DNA of 64,000 bases from Epilithonimonas sp042695135 (GCF_042695135.1 NZ_CP170547.1:1178001-1242000), one strand, 5' to 3'; counted from the stretch's first letter, positions 1 to 8,716 are shown. Numbers and translations are program-made. The notes: generated from the sequence alone by a model not told the origin.

Positions 1-15
1 ATAAGCCAAAAAAAC

Positions 16-50
16 AAACATTGTTACAGCGGTTGGCTGTAGCAATGTTT
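16..50 (+). promoter_or_regulatory. Intercistronic stem-loop upstream of atpF
   Basis: Two 15-base arms (16-30 and 36-50) pair around the loop GGTTG with a single G-T wobble. The stem is followed by a weak T-rich stretch rather than a true T-run. It lies just upstream of atpF, where atpE would normally end. A processing, stability or partial-termination signal that tunes subunit ratios is an inference; the upstream gene is outside the window. Confidence 0.55.
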
Positions 51-90
51 TATATTTAAAAATTTTCAAAAAAATTAATCTAACGATATA

Positions 91-588
91 ATGGAATTAC
101 TTCATCAGTTTTCATCAGGATTGTTTATCATCCAGTCCATCATTTTTTTAGTATTGCTTTTCTTATTAGGAAAGTTTGCCTGGAAACCAATTCTTAAATC
201 AATAGACGAGAGAGAAACATCTATCATCGATGCTCTTAATCAGGCTAAATTGGCGAAGCAGGAAATGGCTCAGTTGAAAGAAGATAACGAAAGAATCCTT
301 CGTGAAGCCAGAGCTGAAAGAGATGGTATATTGAAAGAAGCCAGAGATATGAAAGATAAAATCGTAAATCAGGCTAAAGACAGTGCTAAAATTGAAGGCG
401 AAAAAATGATCGAAGCAGCCAGACAATCTATCCAGACTGAGAAAAATGCTGCAATGGCAGATATCAAAACTCAGATCGGAACTTTGTCTGTGAGCATCGC
501 TGAAAATATTCTTAAAGAGAAATTGAACAACGATGGTGCTCAAAACGCTTTGGTAGAAAATATTCTTAACAAATCTAACCTTAACTAA
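91..588 (+). CDS. atpF: F0F1 ATP synthase subunit b
   Basis: Subunit b is the peripheral stalk of ATP synthase, joining membrane F0 to the F1 head. The 165-residue protein has the family layout: one N-terminal membrane helix (about residues 10-30, rich in Ile/Leu/Phe), then a long charged coiled coil with many Lys, Glu and Ala. Length is normal. It is the first complete gene of a co-directional run atpF-atpH-atpA-atpG; atpH starts 5 bases after its stop, so the two are probably translationally coupled. The start is the ATG that precedes the membrane helix directly. Confidence 0.96.
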   Translation: MELLHQFSSGLFIIQSIIFLVLLFLLGKFAWKPILKSIDERETSIIDALNQAKLAKQEMAQLKEDNERILREARAERDGILKEARDMKDKIVNQAKDSAKIEGEKMIEAARQSIQTEKNAAMADIKTQIGTLSVSIAENILKEKLNNDGAQNALVENILNKSNLN

Positions 589-593
589 TCAGG

Positions 594-1130
594 ATGTTAA
601 CATCTAAAGTAGCTAAAAGATACGCTCAGGGTCTATTGGATTTCACTCAGGAGTCTGGTAACACAGATGCTGTTTTCGGTGAGATGAAGGATATTGTGAA
701 AATAATGTCTTCTTCCAAAGAACTGAATCAGTTTGTGAATACGCCTATCATTGATGCAAAAAAGAAAGAAGCAATCGCTTTGGAGATCTTCAAAGATTTC
801 TCTCAGGTTTCTAAGAACATCATCAGACTGGTCATCAAGCAAGGCAGAGAATCTCAGCTTAGAAATATTGCTCAGGAATTCATCAATAAAGTAGAAGACA
901 TCAAAGGTACTCAACGTATCTCTTTGGTAACAGCTTCGCCTTTATCACAAGAAAATATTCAGAAGATCATTACGGATTCCAAAATGGTAAACGTTTCTAG
1001 CTATGACTTGGAAACGATTGTAAAACCAGAGATCCTAGGAGGTTATATCCTGAGAGTGGGAGATCAGCAGATCGACGCATCAGTAAGAACAAAACTGAGC
1101 AATATCAAAAAAGAATTTCAACTTAATTAA
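594..1130 (+). CDS. atpH: F0F1 ATP synthase subunit delta
   Basis: The delta subunit connects the b stalk to the alpha3beta3 head. The 178-residue product has the usual OSCP/delta length. It starts with the family-typical opening (KVAKRYAQGLLDF) and ends with the conserved C-terminal segment containing GGYILRVGDQQIDASV, where the last helix binds subunit b. It lies between atpF and atpA, with 17 bases before atpA. No anomaly seen. Confidence 0.96.
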   Translation: MLTSKVAKRYAQGLLDFTQESGNTDAVFGEMKDIVKIMSSSKELNQFVNTPIIDAKKKEAIALEIFKDFSQVSKNIIRLVIKQGRESQLRNIAQEFINKVEDIKGTQRISLVTASPLSQENIQKIITDSKMVNVSSYDLETIVKPEILGGYILRVGDQQIDASVRTKLSNIKKEFQLN

Positions 1131-1147
1131 GAAAAAACAACCATATA

Positions 1148-2725
1148 ATGGCAGAAATAAATCCGGCAGAAGTATCAGCGATACTGAAGCAGCAATTAGC
1201 AAATTTCGATACTCAATCTAACGTAGAAGAAGTTGGTACTGTTCTTACGATAGGGGATGGTATTGCTCGTGTTTACGGTTTAGAAAACGTACAGTACGGA
1301 GAATTGGTAAGATTCCAGGCTGGAGTTGAAGGTATCGTTCTTAACCTTGAAGAAGATAATGTTGGGGTTGCACTTCTTGGTGAATCCAAATTGGTAAAAG
1401 AAGGTGATACTGTAAAAAGAACAAACAGAATCTCTTCTATCAAAGTGGGTGAAGGAATGCTTGGTAGAGTTGTAGATACTCTAGGCAATCCTATCGACGG
1501 TAAAGGACCTATCACTGGTGAGCTTTACGAAATGCCATTGGAAAGAAAAGCGCCGGGAGTTATCTTCCGTCAGCCGGTAACAGAACCACTTCAAACTGGT
1601 ATCGTTGCTATCGACTCTATGATTCCTGTTGGAAGAGGACAAAGAGAGTTGATCATTGGTGACAGACAAACTGGTAAAACAGTTGTGGCTATTGATACCA
1701 TTATCAATCAAAGAGAATTTTATGATGCTGGGCAACCAGTATATTGTATATATGTTGCAATTGGGCAAAAAGCTTCAACTGTAGCACAGATCGTTAAAAC
1801 ATTAGAGGACAAAGGTGCTTTGGCTTACACGGTAATTGTTGCGGCTAACGCTTCTGATCCGGTTCCAATGCAGGTTTATTCTGCAATGGCTGGTGCATCT
1901 ATCGGAGAATTCTTCAGAGACTCTGGTCGTGCGGCTTTGATCGTTTATGATGATCTTTCAAAACAAGCGGTTGCTTACCGTGAGCTTTCTTTACTATTGA
2001 GAAGACCACCGGGACGTGAGGCTTATCCAGGAGACGTTTTCTACCTTCACTCAAGATTGTTGGAAAGAGCGGCAAAAATTATCAAAGACGATACAATTGC
2101 GGCTCAGATGAATGACTTGCCAGAATCTTTAAGACCATTGGTAAAAGGTGGCGGATCTCTTACGGCACTTCCAATTATCGAAACTCAGGCTGGTGACGTT
2201 TCTGCGTATATCCCGACTAACGTAATCTCGATTACAGATGGTCAGATCTTCCTAGAGACAGACCTTTTCAACTCAGGTGTTCGTCCTGCGATCAACGTTG
2301 GTATCTCTGTATCCAGAGTTGGTGGTAATGCACAGATCAAATCAATGAAAAAAGTTTCTGGTACACTTAAGTTAGACCAGGCTCAATATAAAGAATTGGA
2401 AGCGTTTGCTAAATTCGGTTCTGATTTGGATGCTGCTACTATGGCAGTGATCTCAAAAGGAGAAAGAAACGTGGAGCTTTTGAAGCAGCCAGTTAACTCT
2501 CCACTTCCGGTAGAAAATCAAGTAGCGATGATCTACGCAGGAACTGAGAATCTATTGAGAAATATTCCTATCAGAAAGGTAAAAGAATTCCAGGTAGAAT
2601 ATGTGGATTTCTTGAAAAACAAACATCCAGAAGTAATGGCAGCTCTTAAATCCGGAAAAATTGATGATCAATTGACTGGCGTTTTAAAACAAGTAGCGAC
2701 AGAACTTTCTGCGAAATACAATTAA
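1148..2725 (+). CDS. atpA: F0F1 ATP synthase subunit alpha
   Basis: Alpha is the non-catalytic nucleotide-binding subunit of F1. The 525-residue protein shows the N-terminal beta-barrel, the P-loop GDRQTGKT at residues 171-178, and the conserved SVSRVGGNAQIKSMKK segment, which carries the arginine that reaches into the catalytic site of beta. Length is normal. The operon continues to atpG, but no atpD or atpC follows in the window. Separate location of beta/epsilon genes is common in Bacteroidota, so this is probably not a loss. Confidence 0.98.
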   Translation: MAEINPAEVSAILKQQLANFDTQSNVEEVGTVLTIGDGIARVYGLENVQYGELVRFQAGVEGIVLNLEEDNVGVALLGESKLVKEGDTVKRTNRISSIKVGEGMLGRVVDTLGNPIDGKGPITGELYEMPLERKAPGVIFRQPVTEPLQTGIVAIDSMIPVGRGQRELIIGDRQTGKTVVAIDTIINQREFYDAGQPVYCIYVAIGQKASTVAQIVKTLEDKGALAYTVIVAANASDPVPMQVYSAMAGASIGEFFRDSGRAALIVYDDLSKQAVAYRELSLLLRRPPGREAYPGDVFYLHSRLLERAAKIIKDDTIAAQMNDLPESLRPLVKGGGSLTALPIIETQAGDVSAYIPTNVISITDGQIFLETDLFNSGVRPAINVGISVSRVGGNAQIKSMKKVSGTLKLDQAQYKELEAFAKFGSDLDAATMAVISKGERNVELLKQPVNSPLPVENQVAMIYAGTENLLRNIPIRKVKEFQVEYVDFLKNKHPEVMAALKSGKIDDQLTGVLKQVATELSAKYN

Positions 2726-2728
2726 AAA

Positions 2729-2803
2729 TTAGTTGATGGTTTTTGGTTGATAGTTGACAGAATTTTCTCAAACTAACAACCAACAACCGACAACCAACAA
2801 CTA
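2729..2803. repeat. GTTG-rich intergenic repeat between atpA and atpG
   Basis: The 86-base gap between atpA and atpG is almost filled by low-complexity sequence. A left part (2729-2757) is built from GTTGATGGTT-like words, and a right part (2769-2803) from their complement (CAACCAACAAC). The arms can fold into an imperfect hairpin inside the atp mRNA. Similar words occur at about 36855-36885, 37642-37673 and 50058-50090, so this is a dispersed family and not specific to atp. Confidence 0.7.
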
Positions 2804-2811
2804 AATATAAT

Positions 2812-3681
2812 ATGGCAAACTTAAAAGAAATACGAGGCAGGATTACATCTATATCTTCTACGATGCAGATCACAAGCGCTATGAAAATGGTTTCCGCTGC
2901 GAAACTAAAGAAAGCGCAAGATGCGATCGTAATGCTAAGACCTTATTCTGAAAAACTTCAGGAGATCATACAGAATGTAAGTGCGGCGTCTGATGCAGAG
3001 AACATCTCGGAATTTGCACTGGAAAGAGAAGTCAAAAAAGTACTTTTCATCACCGTGACTTCCAACAGAGGTTTGGCTGGCGCTTTTAACTCATCTGTGA
3101 TCAAAGAACTTAATATCCAGTTTTCAGCAAACGAAAATGTAGAGATAGAAGTTTTGACAGTAGGTAAAAAAGCTTTCGATGCTGTTAGAAAAAACAAAAC
3201 TGTTTACGAAAACCACAGTTCACTTTTCGACAATCTTTCTTTCGATCACGTTTCCAATATGACGGAGAAAGTAATGTCGGACTTCAAAGCGGGAAAATTT
3301 GATAAAGTCTATGTTGTTTACAACAAGTTTATCAATGCAGCAACGCAAGAAGTAGTGACAGAGCAGGTTTTGCCAATTTCATCAGCTTCAGAAGAGAAAA
3401 CAGTTTCAGAGATCAATGTAGATTACATCTTCGAACCTGGCAGAAAAGAAATTCTAGACGTATTGATTCCAAAATCAATCAAGACTCAGGTTTTCAAAGC
3501 TATTCTGGATTCTGTAGCTTCAGAGCACGGTGCAAGGATGACAGCAATGCACAAAGCGACCGACAATGCAGACGCACTTAGAAGTGATCTCAAGATCTTC
3601 TACAACAAAGCAAGACAGGCAGCCATCACCAATGAGATATTAGAAATTGTTTCCGGAGCAGAAGCGCTCAAGAACAGTTAA
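2812..3681 (+). CDS. atpG: F0F1 ATP synthase subunit gamma
   Basis: Gamma is the central rotor shaft of F1. The 289-residue protein begins with the family signature region (LKEIRGRITSISSTMQITSAMKMVSAAKLKKA) and ends with the conserved helix containing EHGARMTAMHKATDNA, which rotates inside the alpha3beta3 head. Length is normal. The coding start follows a GTTG-type repeat. A terminator hairpin sits 32 bases after the stop, so this gene probably ends the operon. Confidence 0.97.
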   Translation: MANLKEIRGRITSISSTMQITSAMKMVSAAKLKKAQDAIVMLRPYSEKLQEIIQNVSAASDAENISEFALEREVKKVLFITVTSNRGLAGAFNSSVIKELNIQFSANENVEIEVLTVGKKAFDAVRKNKTVYENHSSLFDNLSFDHVSNMTEKVMSDFKAGKFDKVYVVYNKFINAATQEVVTEQVLPISSASEEKTVSEINVDYIFEPGRKEILDVLIPKSIKTQVFKAILDSVASEHGARMTAMHKATDNADALRSDLKIFYNKARQAAITNEILEIVSGAEALKNS

Positions 3682-3713
3682 TAAAGATAAAGTTAAAGTT
3701 AGTAGTTAGTTAT

Positions 3714-3747
3714 AAAAAGCATTGAGGGTCAAACTTCAGTGCTTTTT
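3714..3747 (+). terminator. Terminator after atpG
   Basis: Imperfect stem AAAAAGCATTGA / TCAGTGCTTTTT followed by T-rich DNA, 32 bases after the atpG stop. Confidence 0.75.
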
Positions 3748-3778
3748 ATTATTTAGGGCAGTTTGTATTTAATCATTT

Positions 3779-3928
3779 GGGCAGCTATTTGACATTCGTC
3801 GAAACCTATTTATTGTTTTTTTATGGCAGCTTTTCCGCCTTCCGCTCCCAATCTTTTTTGCTCACGATTTGTCATTAATAGAAACCGAGTACAAGCAAAA
3901 AAGGATTTCCGCTCAAGTCGGGCTGTGG
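3779..3928 (-). repeat. Dispersed inverted-repeat element, copy A
   Basis: Part of the 415-base gene-free gap between atpG and the CBS-domain gene. One arm runs from a GGGCAGCT end and a second GCAGCTTTTCCGCC block (3826-) to TCTTTTTTGC; the other arm (3894-3928) reads GCAAAAAAGGATTTCCGCTC then GTCGGGCTG. The same two arm types, with the same central TTTTTTG...CAAAAAA pairing, recur at 25651, 47570, 48820, 53168 and 63718. The GGGCAGCT end faces the upstream gene. No coding signal was seen here or in the rest of the gap. Confidence 0.8.
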
Positions 3929-4044
3929 ATTCTAGATTAAATCACGATTTTTCATAAGACATAATTTTGTCATTCCGTAGGAATCTCAACATCATACAAT
4001 TCTGGGTTTTTCTAACTTCTAAAAGCTCACTTCTAACATCTAAA

Positions 4045-4072
4045 TTGAAGTTAAAAAAAATATCTATCTTTG
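4045..4072 (+). promoter_or_regulatory. Promoter of CBS-domain gene and clpS
   Basis: Bacteroidota-type promoter: TTG (4045-4047), 17-base spacer, then TATCTTTG (4065-4072), matching TAnnTTTG. The ATG at 4097 lies 24 bases further on. Confidence 0.65.
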
Positions 4073-4096
4073 CACAGATTGTATATACAACATTAA

Positions 4097-5452
4097 ATGG
4101 ACCCCGATAGTTTAATCAAACTTCTCATTGCATTATTTTTAGTTCTTCTAAATGGCTTCTTTGTAGCCGCCGAATTCTCAATAGTAAAAGTACGTTATTC
4201 CCAAATCCAGGTAAAAGCCGCTGAGGGAAACACAATGGCCAAAAAAGCCGAAAACATCATCAAAAACCTTGATGCTTATCTCTCTGCAACACAGTTGGGG
4301 ATCACGCTTGCTTCTCTTGCTTTAGGTTGGGTGGGAGAGAGCGCTCTGCATCACATCATAGAAGCCACGTTTCATTCTTTGAATATAGAATTGGCAGCAA
4401 CTACGGTGACTACTATTTCGGTTGTCTGTAGTTTCTTGCTGATCACGATTATGCACATCGTCTTTGGAGAATTGGTTCCCAAATCAATTGCAATCAGAAA
4501 ATCAGAGGCGACAACACTTTTCATCGCTTATCCACTGCATTTATTCTATAATATCTTCAGACCGTTTATCTGGTTGATGAACTCATTATCGAATTCATTC
4601 CTGAAATTAATCAAAATATTCCCGGCTTCGGAACACGATATTCACTCAACGGAAGAATTGCAATTATTGGTAAAACAATCTGCGGACAGTGGCGAAATTG
4701 AAGAAGAAAATTACGAGATCATAAAAAATGCATTCGATTTTACAGATCACAATGCAAAGCAGATTATGATTACGAGACAGAATATATCGTCTATTGATAT
4801 CAATGATGAGCCGGAAGATATCATCAATCAGATTATGGATAGCGGCTATTCGCGAATCCCGGTTTACGAAGGTTCTATCGATAACATCATCGGAATTTTC
4901 TATACAAAAGAGATCATCAGAGAATATATCAAAAGTAAAGGTCAGGTTTCCCACGAGAGTCTGAGAGGCTTTATGAGAGAGGCATTCTTCGTAGTTGGAA
5001 GTAAAAAAATATCCGATCTTCTGAAAGTTTTCCAACTGAAAAAGCAACATCTTGCAATCGTCATTGATGAATTCGGAGGGACTGAAGGAATTATTACACT
5101 TGAAGATATTCTGGAAGAATTGGTAGGAGAGATCCAGGACGAGGAAGACGAAGAAGAGAAAATTGTAGATAAAGTGGGTGACAATATCTATTGGGTAAAA
5201 GCAACTCAGCCATTGGACGAGATCAACGAGCAGCTTCCAAGAAAAATACCGCCGTCTGAAGAGGGAGAATATAACACGCTTGCAGGATTTATTCTGAATG
5301 AACTACAGGATATTCCAGAAGAAAATCAGGAGTTCGATTATGGTAACTACCATTTTAAAATCCTTAAAATGCAGAACAAAAGTGTAGAATTAGTCGAGCT
5401 TTTGTACAACAAACCATTTGTAGAAGATATAACTGACGAAATCACTGAATAA
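4097..5452 (+). CDS. CNNM/CorC-type hemolysin-family membrane protein
   Basis: 451-residue inner-membrane protein of the family named for hemolysin C/CorC, thought to handle Mg2+ or other cations. Visible in order: a DUF21/CNNM membrane domain (about residues 1-200, opening with LLIALFLVLLNGFFVAAEF), a CBS pair (about 215-335, containing SGYSRIPVYEGSIDNIIGI and IVIDEFGGTEGIITLEDILEELVGEIQDE), and a C-terminal CorC_HlyC domain. GldE belongs to the same family, but here there is no gldD, ssb or mutY neighbour, so I do not call it GldE. clpS follows after 15 bases and is probably cotranscribed. Substrate unknown. Confidence 0.88.
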   Translation: MDPDSLIKLLIALFLVLLNGFFVAAEFSIVKVRYSQIQVKAAEGNTMAKKAENIIKNLDAYLSATQLGITLASLALGWVGESALHHIIEATFHSLNIELAATTVTTISVVCSFLLITIMHIVFGELVPKSIAIRKSEATTLFIAYPLHLFYNIFRPFIWLMNSLSNSFLKLIKIFPASEHDIHSTEELQLLVKQSADSGEIEEENYEIIKNAFDFTDHNAKQIMITRQNISSIDINDEPEDIINQIMDSGYSRIPVYEGSIDNIIGIFYTKEIIREYIKSKGQVSHESLRGFMREAFFVVGSKKISDLLKVFQLKKQHLAIVIDEFGGTEGIITLEDILEELVGEIQDEEDEEEKIVDKVGDNIYWVKATQPLDEINEQLPRKIPPSEEGEYNTLAGFILNELQDIPEENQEFDYGNYHFKILKMQNKSVELVELLYNKPFVEDITDEITE

Positions 5453-5467
5453 TAAAACTTTATTAAG

Positions 5468-5770
5468 ATGAAAATCTATAATAATAAATCTTATGATGAG
5501 CCAAAACGCCAGTACGAAGAGGATGTACTGGTTTTGGAACAGGAAGATGAAGTGTATAAAATAGTACTTCATAATGATGATGTCAACACCTTCGATTATG
5601 TGATTATGTGCTTGATAGAAATTTGTGAACATACTTTAGAACAAGCAGAGCAATGCACGATGCTGGTTCATTACAAAGGGAAATGCACTGTAAAAACAGG
5701 ATCATTAGAAAAACTAAAACCGATGCATCAGGCATTGCTTGATAAGGGTCTTAGTTCCGAAATAGTATAA
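5468..5770 (+). CDS. clpS: ATP-dependent Clp protease adaptor ClpS
   Basis: ClpS delivers N-degron substrates to the ClpA/C unfoldase. The 100-residue protein has an acidic, flexible N-terminus followed by the ClpS fold: VLHNDDVNTFDYVIMCL, where the NDD and Thr/Phe residues line the N-degron pocket, then the helix ending in HYKGKCTVKTG. Length and motif order match the family. It follows the CBS-domain gene by 15 bases, which looks like an operon of convenience. A terminator follows immediately. Confidence 0.93.
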   Translation: MKIYNNKSYDEPKRQYEEDVLVLEQEDEVYKIVLHNDDVNTFDYVIMCLIEICEHTLEQAEQCTMLVHYKGKCTVKTGSLEKLKPMHQALLDKGLSSEIV

Positions 5771-5773
5771 AAT

Positions 5774-5799
5774 AAAACGATTGCTTTTGTGATCGTTTT
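5774..5799. terminator. Terminator between clpS and umuC
   Basis: Stem AAAACGAT / ATCGTTTT with T-runs on both strands, between two convergent genes. Likely bidirectional. Confidence 0.75.
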
Positions 5800-5804
5800 T
5801 TGTT

Positions 5805-7079
5805 TTATTGAAATCTGTAATTTGCTTCCGGTAATGTATTTTTTTTCAAAAATTCTTCATATTCCGGAGAGAGAATCGCCCTTCCATAAGTGTTTTTTCC
5901 GGACATTCCGCCCAATCTGATCTTGTCTTTACCGTATTTCAGATTAAGCTTATCAATGGCTTTCATAATAGGAATGTGTTTCGCATCATCATCTTTTTCA
6001 AAAAGATTAATCAGCCTTTCATTGTCCGGAACAAAATCCGAAACCATCACACCCGCTTTTTTGTAATGAAATCCTTCCTTATAAATAGCCTCAAAAATCG
6101 AATGGGCAAACTTAGCTAATACAATGGATGAACTGCTGGGATTTGGTAGGATGATAGAAAATCCATCTTTATATTCCCCTAATTCTTTTCGAAATCGGTT
6201 GGTTTGAATGAAAACGCTTATCACTTTGCAACAGGAATTCTGTTTCCTTAATTTCTCGGCGCAATAGATGGCAAAAGTTTCCACACGTTCTGCCAATTCT
6301 TCTTTGTTAGAGATCATTTTCATGAAGCTTCTACTTACCATAATGGATTTTTTATCAGAAGGCTGATCCAGTTCCAATTGTGGAATTCCTTTAAATTCAT
6401 TAATCATTCTGATTCCCTGAATTCCCATTATCTTCCGCACCCAGATTTCCGGCTTTTGTAAAAGATCCCAAGCTTTATGAACGCCGTTATCCCGCATTTT
6501 TGCGCCTAATTTTCTCCCGATTCCCCAGACATTCTGGATATCTAATTCTTTTAGTGCTGTTTCTATTTTTTCTTTAGAATCCATTATATAAACGCCCTCA
6601 GGATATTTCTCAGTTTCTTTTTTTACAATGTGATTGGCAATTTTGCACAAGGTTTTGGTGGGAGCTAATCCGATGCTTACTGGAATTTTATGTTGATGTT
6701 CAATGTCTTTTTTGATGTTACAGCAATATTCATATAGATCAAAATACCTGAAGCCCTGAAAATCAAGAAACAATTCATCGATGCTGTAAACTTCATACTT
6801 CATCACATAATTCTTCGCAATTCTCATTACTTCCTGACTATAAAAATTATACAGTTCGAACTTTGCAGAAAATACTTTTACGTCATTTGCTGCAAAAAGA
6901 TCTTTATACTTGAAGGCCGGTGCAGCCATTGGAATTCCTAAAGCTTTTGCTTCATTACTCCTGGAAATGACACAGCCATCATTATTAGAAAGTACGACAA
7001 CAGGCTTCTCTTTAAACTCTGGCTTTAAAGCTCTTTCGCAGGAAACAAAGAAGTTGTTGCAGTCGAGTAGTGCGTACAT
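5805..7079 (-). CDS. umuC: Y-family DNA polymerase, UmuC type
   Basis: Translesion DNA polymerase catalytic subunit, 424 residues. The first catalytic motif is at the N-terminus (MYALLDCNNFFVSCERALKP, with the metal-binding Asp), then VVLSNNDGCVISRSNEAK and the second acidic motif YSIDELFLDF. The helix-hairpin-helix region contains NVWGIGRKLGAKM, and the little-finger domain follows. The UmuC-type C-terminal tail (GKNTYGRAILSPEYEEFLKK) is present. It diverges from an XRE-S24 gene that could supply a UmuD-like function or repress the unit, with alkB next to that. This suggests one damage-response block. Confidence 0.93.
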   Translation of the reverse strand: MYALLDCNNFFVSCERALKPEFKEKPVVVLSNNDGCVISRSNEAKALGIPMAAPAFKYKDLFAANDVKVFSAKFELYNFYSQEVMRIAKNYVMKYEVYSIDELFLDFQGFRYFDLYEYCCNIKKDIEHQHKIPVSIGLAPTKTLCKIANHIVKKETEKYPEGVYIMDSKEKIETALKELDIQNVWGIGRKLGAKMRDNGVHKAWDLLQKPEIWVRKIMGIQGIRMINEFKGIPQLELDQPSDKKSIMVSRSFMKMISNKEELAERVETFAIYCAEKLRKQNSCCKVISVFIQTNRFRKELGEYKDGFSIILPNPSSSSIVLAKFAHSIFEAIYKEGFHYKKAGVMVSDFVPDNERLINLFEKDDDAKHIPIMKAIDKLNLKYGKDKIRLGGMSGKNTYGRAILSPEYEEFLKKNTLPEANYRFQ

Positions 7080-7111
7080 ATTATGATTTAAAAGATGAAA
7101 TATCTTGATGT

Positions 7112-7119
7112 CAAAGTTA
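7112..7119 (-). promoter_or_regulatory. Putative umuC -7 box
   Basis: On the minus strand 7119-7112 reads TAACTTTG, an exact TAnnTTTG match, about 33 bases before the umuC start. No convincing -33 element was seen. Confidence 0.5.
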
Positions 7120-7142
7120 GTTACATTTTAAAACAAAATGAT

Positions 7143-7169
7143 TATATTTGTTGTTACAAATTATAACAA
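7143..7169 (+). promoter_or_regulatory. Promoter and palindromic operator of XRE-S24 gene
   Basis: TATATTTG (7143-7150) matches the -7 consensus. It is directly followed by a 19-base palindrome (7151-7169) with arms TTGTTA and TAACAA that ends on the A of the start codon. The predicted transcription start falls inside the palindrome. A site for autorepression by the HTH-S24 protein is an inference. Confidence 0.6.
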
Positions 7170-7945
7170 TGTCAGTTTTTTCAGATAACATCAGGTTTTT
7201 AAGAGCTAAGAAGATGACAACTCAACAGGAGTTGGCAGATACATTAATCATCACCAGATCGCGGTACGTTTCTTATGAAGACGGACGCTCCGAACCGCCG
7301 TATGATGTTCTCATTACAATGTCTAAGTTTTTTCATATCAGCATTGATTTGCTTTTAACAGTGGACATTAGAAAATATCCTTTGGAAGCAATGATCAATC
7401 TTCCGGATAACAGAATTGTGCTTCCGGTAGTGGTAGATCAACTGGGAAACAACAGCATCGAAATTATTCCTCAAAAAGCTTCAATGGGCTACCTCTCTGG
7501 TTACAGCGACCCAGAATATATAGAAAGTCTTCAAAGAATCTCGTTGCCATTTCTTACGAATGGAAAATATAGAGCTTTCCCTGCACAGGGCGATTCTATG
7601 CCGCCTTTCAAGGATGGTTCTTTCATCATTGGGAAATATGTTGAAGATATTGAGGATCTGAAGGTCAACAAAAGCTACATTTTCGTCACCCTGAATGATG
7701 GGATTTCCTACAAACGATTCAAAGCTCAAAAGAAAAAATCTATCGAGGTTGCAGCGGACAATTCTTTTTATAAACCTTATGAGATTCCGTTGGGCGATAT
7801 CTTGGAAATCTGGCAATATGCATCGGGGATTTTTCCGGAAGATTTTGAACCGGATAACTTTGATAATTATAATCTGAAGGATATGTTCTCGGAATTAAGA
7901 AAAGATATTCAGGATCTTGATAATAAGGTGTCCAAACTAAAATAA
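7169..7945 (+). CDS. XRE-family repressor with S24 (LexA/UmuD-like) peptidase domain
   Basis: 258 residues from the ATG at 7169. A TTG further upstream in frame lies inside the promoter and is rejected. Residues 5-65 form an XRE helix-turn-helix (TTQQELADTLIITRSRYVSYEDGR). Residues 100-190 form an S24 fold with catalytic Ser143 (QGDSMPPF) and Lys182 (ISYKRFK). Such proteins sense DNA damage by RecA-stimulated self-cleavage. At the place where the cleavage dipeptide Ala-Gly is expected the sequence is Ser-Met-Gly (105-107), so cleavability is uncertain. Divergent from umuC and 24 bases upstream of alkB, so probably their regulator, possibly also a UmuD substitute. Confidence 0.85.
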   Translation: MSVFSDNIRFLRAKKMTTQQELADTLIITRSRYVSYEDGRSEPPYDVLITMSKFFHISIDLLLTVDIRKYPLEAMINLPDNRIVLPVVVDQLGNNSIEIIPQKASMGYLSGYSDPEYIESLQRISLPFLTNGKYRAFPAQGDSMPPFKDGSFIIGKYVEDIEDLKVNKSYIFVTLNDGISYKRFKAQKKKSIEVAADNSFYKPYEIPLGDILEIWQYASGIFPEDFEPDNFDNYNLKDMFSELRKDIQDLDNKVSKLK

Positions 7946-7969
7946 ATTTTAAAATATTCAAATACTTAT

Positions 7970-8578
7970 ATGCAACTCAGTTTATTTGATGCAGGCGATT
8001 ATTATCAGTTTCCGGTAGAACTACTGGATTACACCGAACACTTTTTATCTGAAGACCGTGCAACCGCACTTGAAAAGATATTAATAGAAACCGTACCCTG
8101 GAAACAAGGGATACAAAAAATGTATGATAAGGAAGTTTTGACGCCGCGTCTTACTGCCTGGTATGGCGATGATGATAAGTCTTATCATTTGGGAGGCAAT
8201 CAATTTAGTGTTAATGCCTGGACACCGGAACTTTTAGGCTTGAGATATAAAATCCAAAAATTGACGGGTTACAAGTTTAATTCTGTATTGCTCAATTTCT
8301 ATAGAGACGGGAACGATTCTGTGGCCTGGCATCGGGATAAGGAGAGTGAATTGGGAAATCGTCCTGTCATTGCTTCTGTCAGTCTTGGACAGAGGAGGAA
8401 TTTTGATTTTAGAAAAAAGGATGATCACCAAAATAAATATAGCCTGCCGCTGCCACACGGTTCTCTTCTCATAATGAAAGGAGATCTACAGATAAATTGG
8501 GAACATCGGATTGCCAAATCAATGAGACCAATGAAACCGCGTATTAATCTGACTTTTCGTCAAATCCGTGAATTATAA
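7970..8578 (+). CDS. alkB: AlkB-family alpha-ketoglutarate-dependent dioxygenase
   Basis: Oxidative DNA demethylase that repairs 1-methyladenine and 3-methylcytosine, 202 residues. Visible: substrate-lid region with LTAWYGDDDKSYHLG, the Fe(II) ligands HxD in AWHRDKE, the distal His in NWEHRI, and the 2-oxoglutarate-binding Arg pair in RPMKPRINLTFR. It resembles the shorter AlkB (ALKBH2/3-like) group common in Bacteroidota. It starts 24 bases after the XRE-S24 gene and is probably cotranscribed with it as part of a damage response. Confidence 0.92.
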   Translation: MQLSLFDAGDYYQFPVELLDYTEHFLSEDRATALEKILIETVPWKQGIQKMYDKEVLTPRLTAWYGDDDKSYHLGGNQFSVNAWTPELLGLRYKIQKLTGYKFNSVLLNFYRDGNDSVAWHRDKESELGNRPVIASVSLGQRRNFDFRKKDDHQNKYSLPLPHGSLLIMKGDLQINWEHRIAKSMRPMKPRINLTFRQIREL

Positions 8579-8716
8579 TTGTAGCTTCTTTGAAAAATTA
8601 TGATCATAATTAAGGTCTAATTTTTATTTTTTTTTATTAAATAAGTACTTTTTTAACATTAAAAGTAATAATTCAGCTAAAAATTATTATTTTGCAAATG
8701 AATTTAAAAAATACTT

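Noticed and set aside
3682..4096. Possible small RNA gene or tRNA in the 415-base gap
   Set aside because: Only a terminator, repeat copy A, a TAGATGTTAGAA-type word and a promoter were seen; no cloverleaf or coding pattern.
4097..5452. Naming the CBS-domain protein GldE
   Set aside because: Same family, but the gld neighbours (gldD) are absent and a general CNNM/CorC transporter fits as well.
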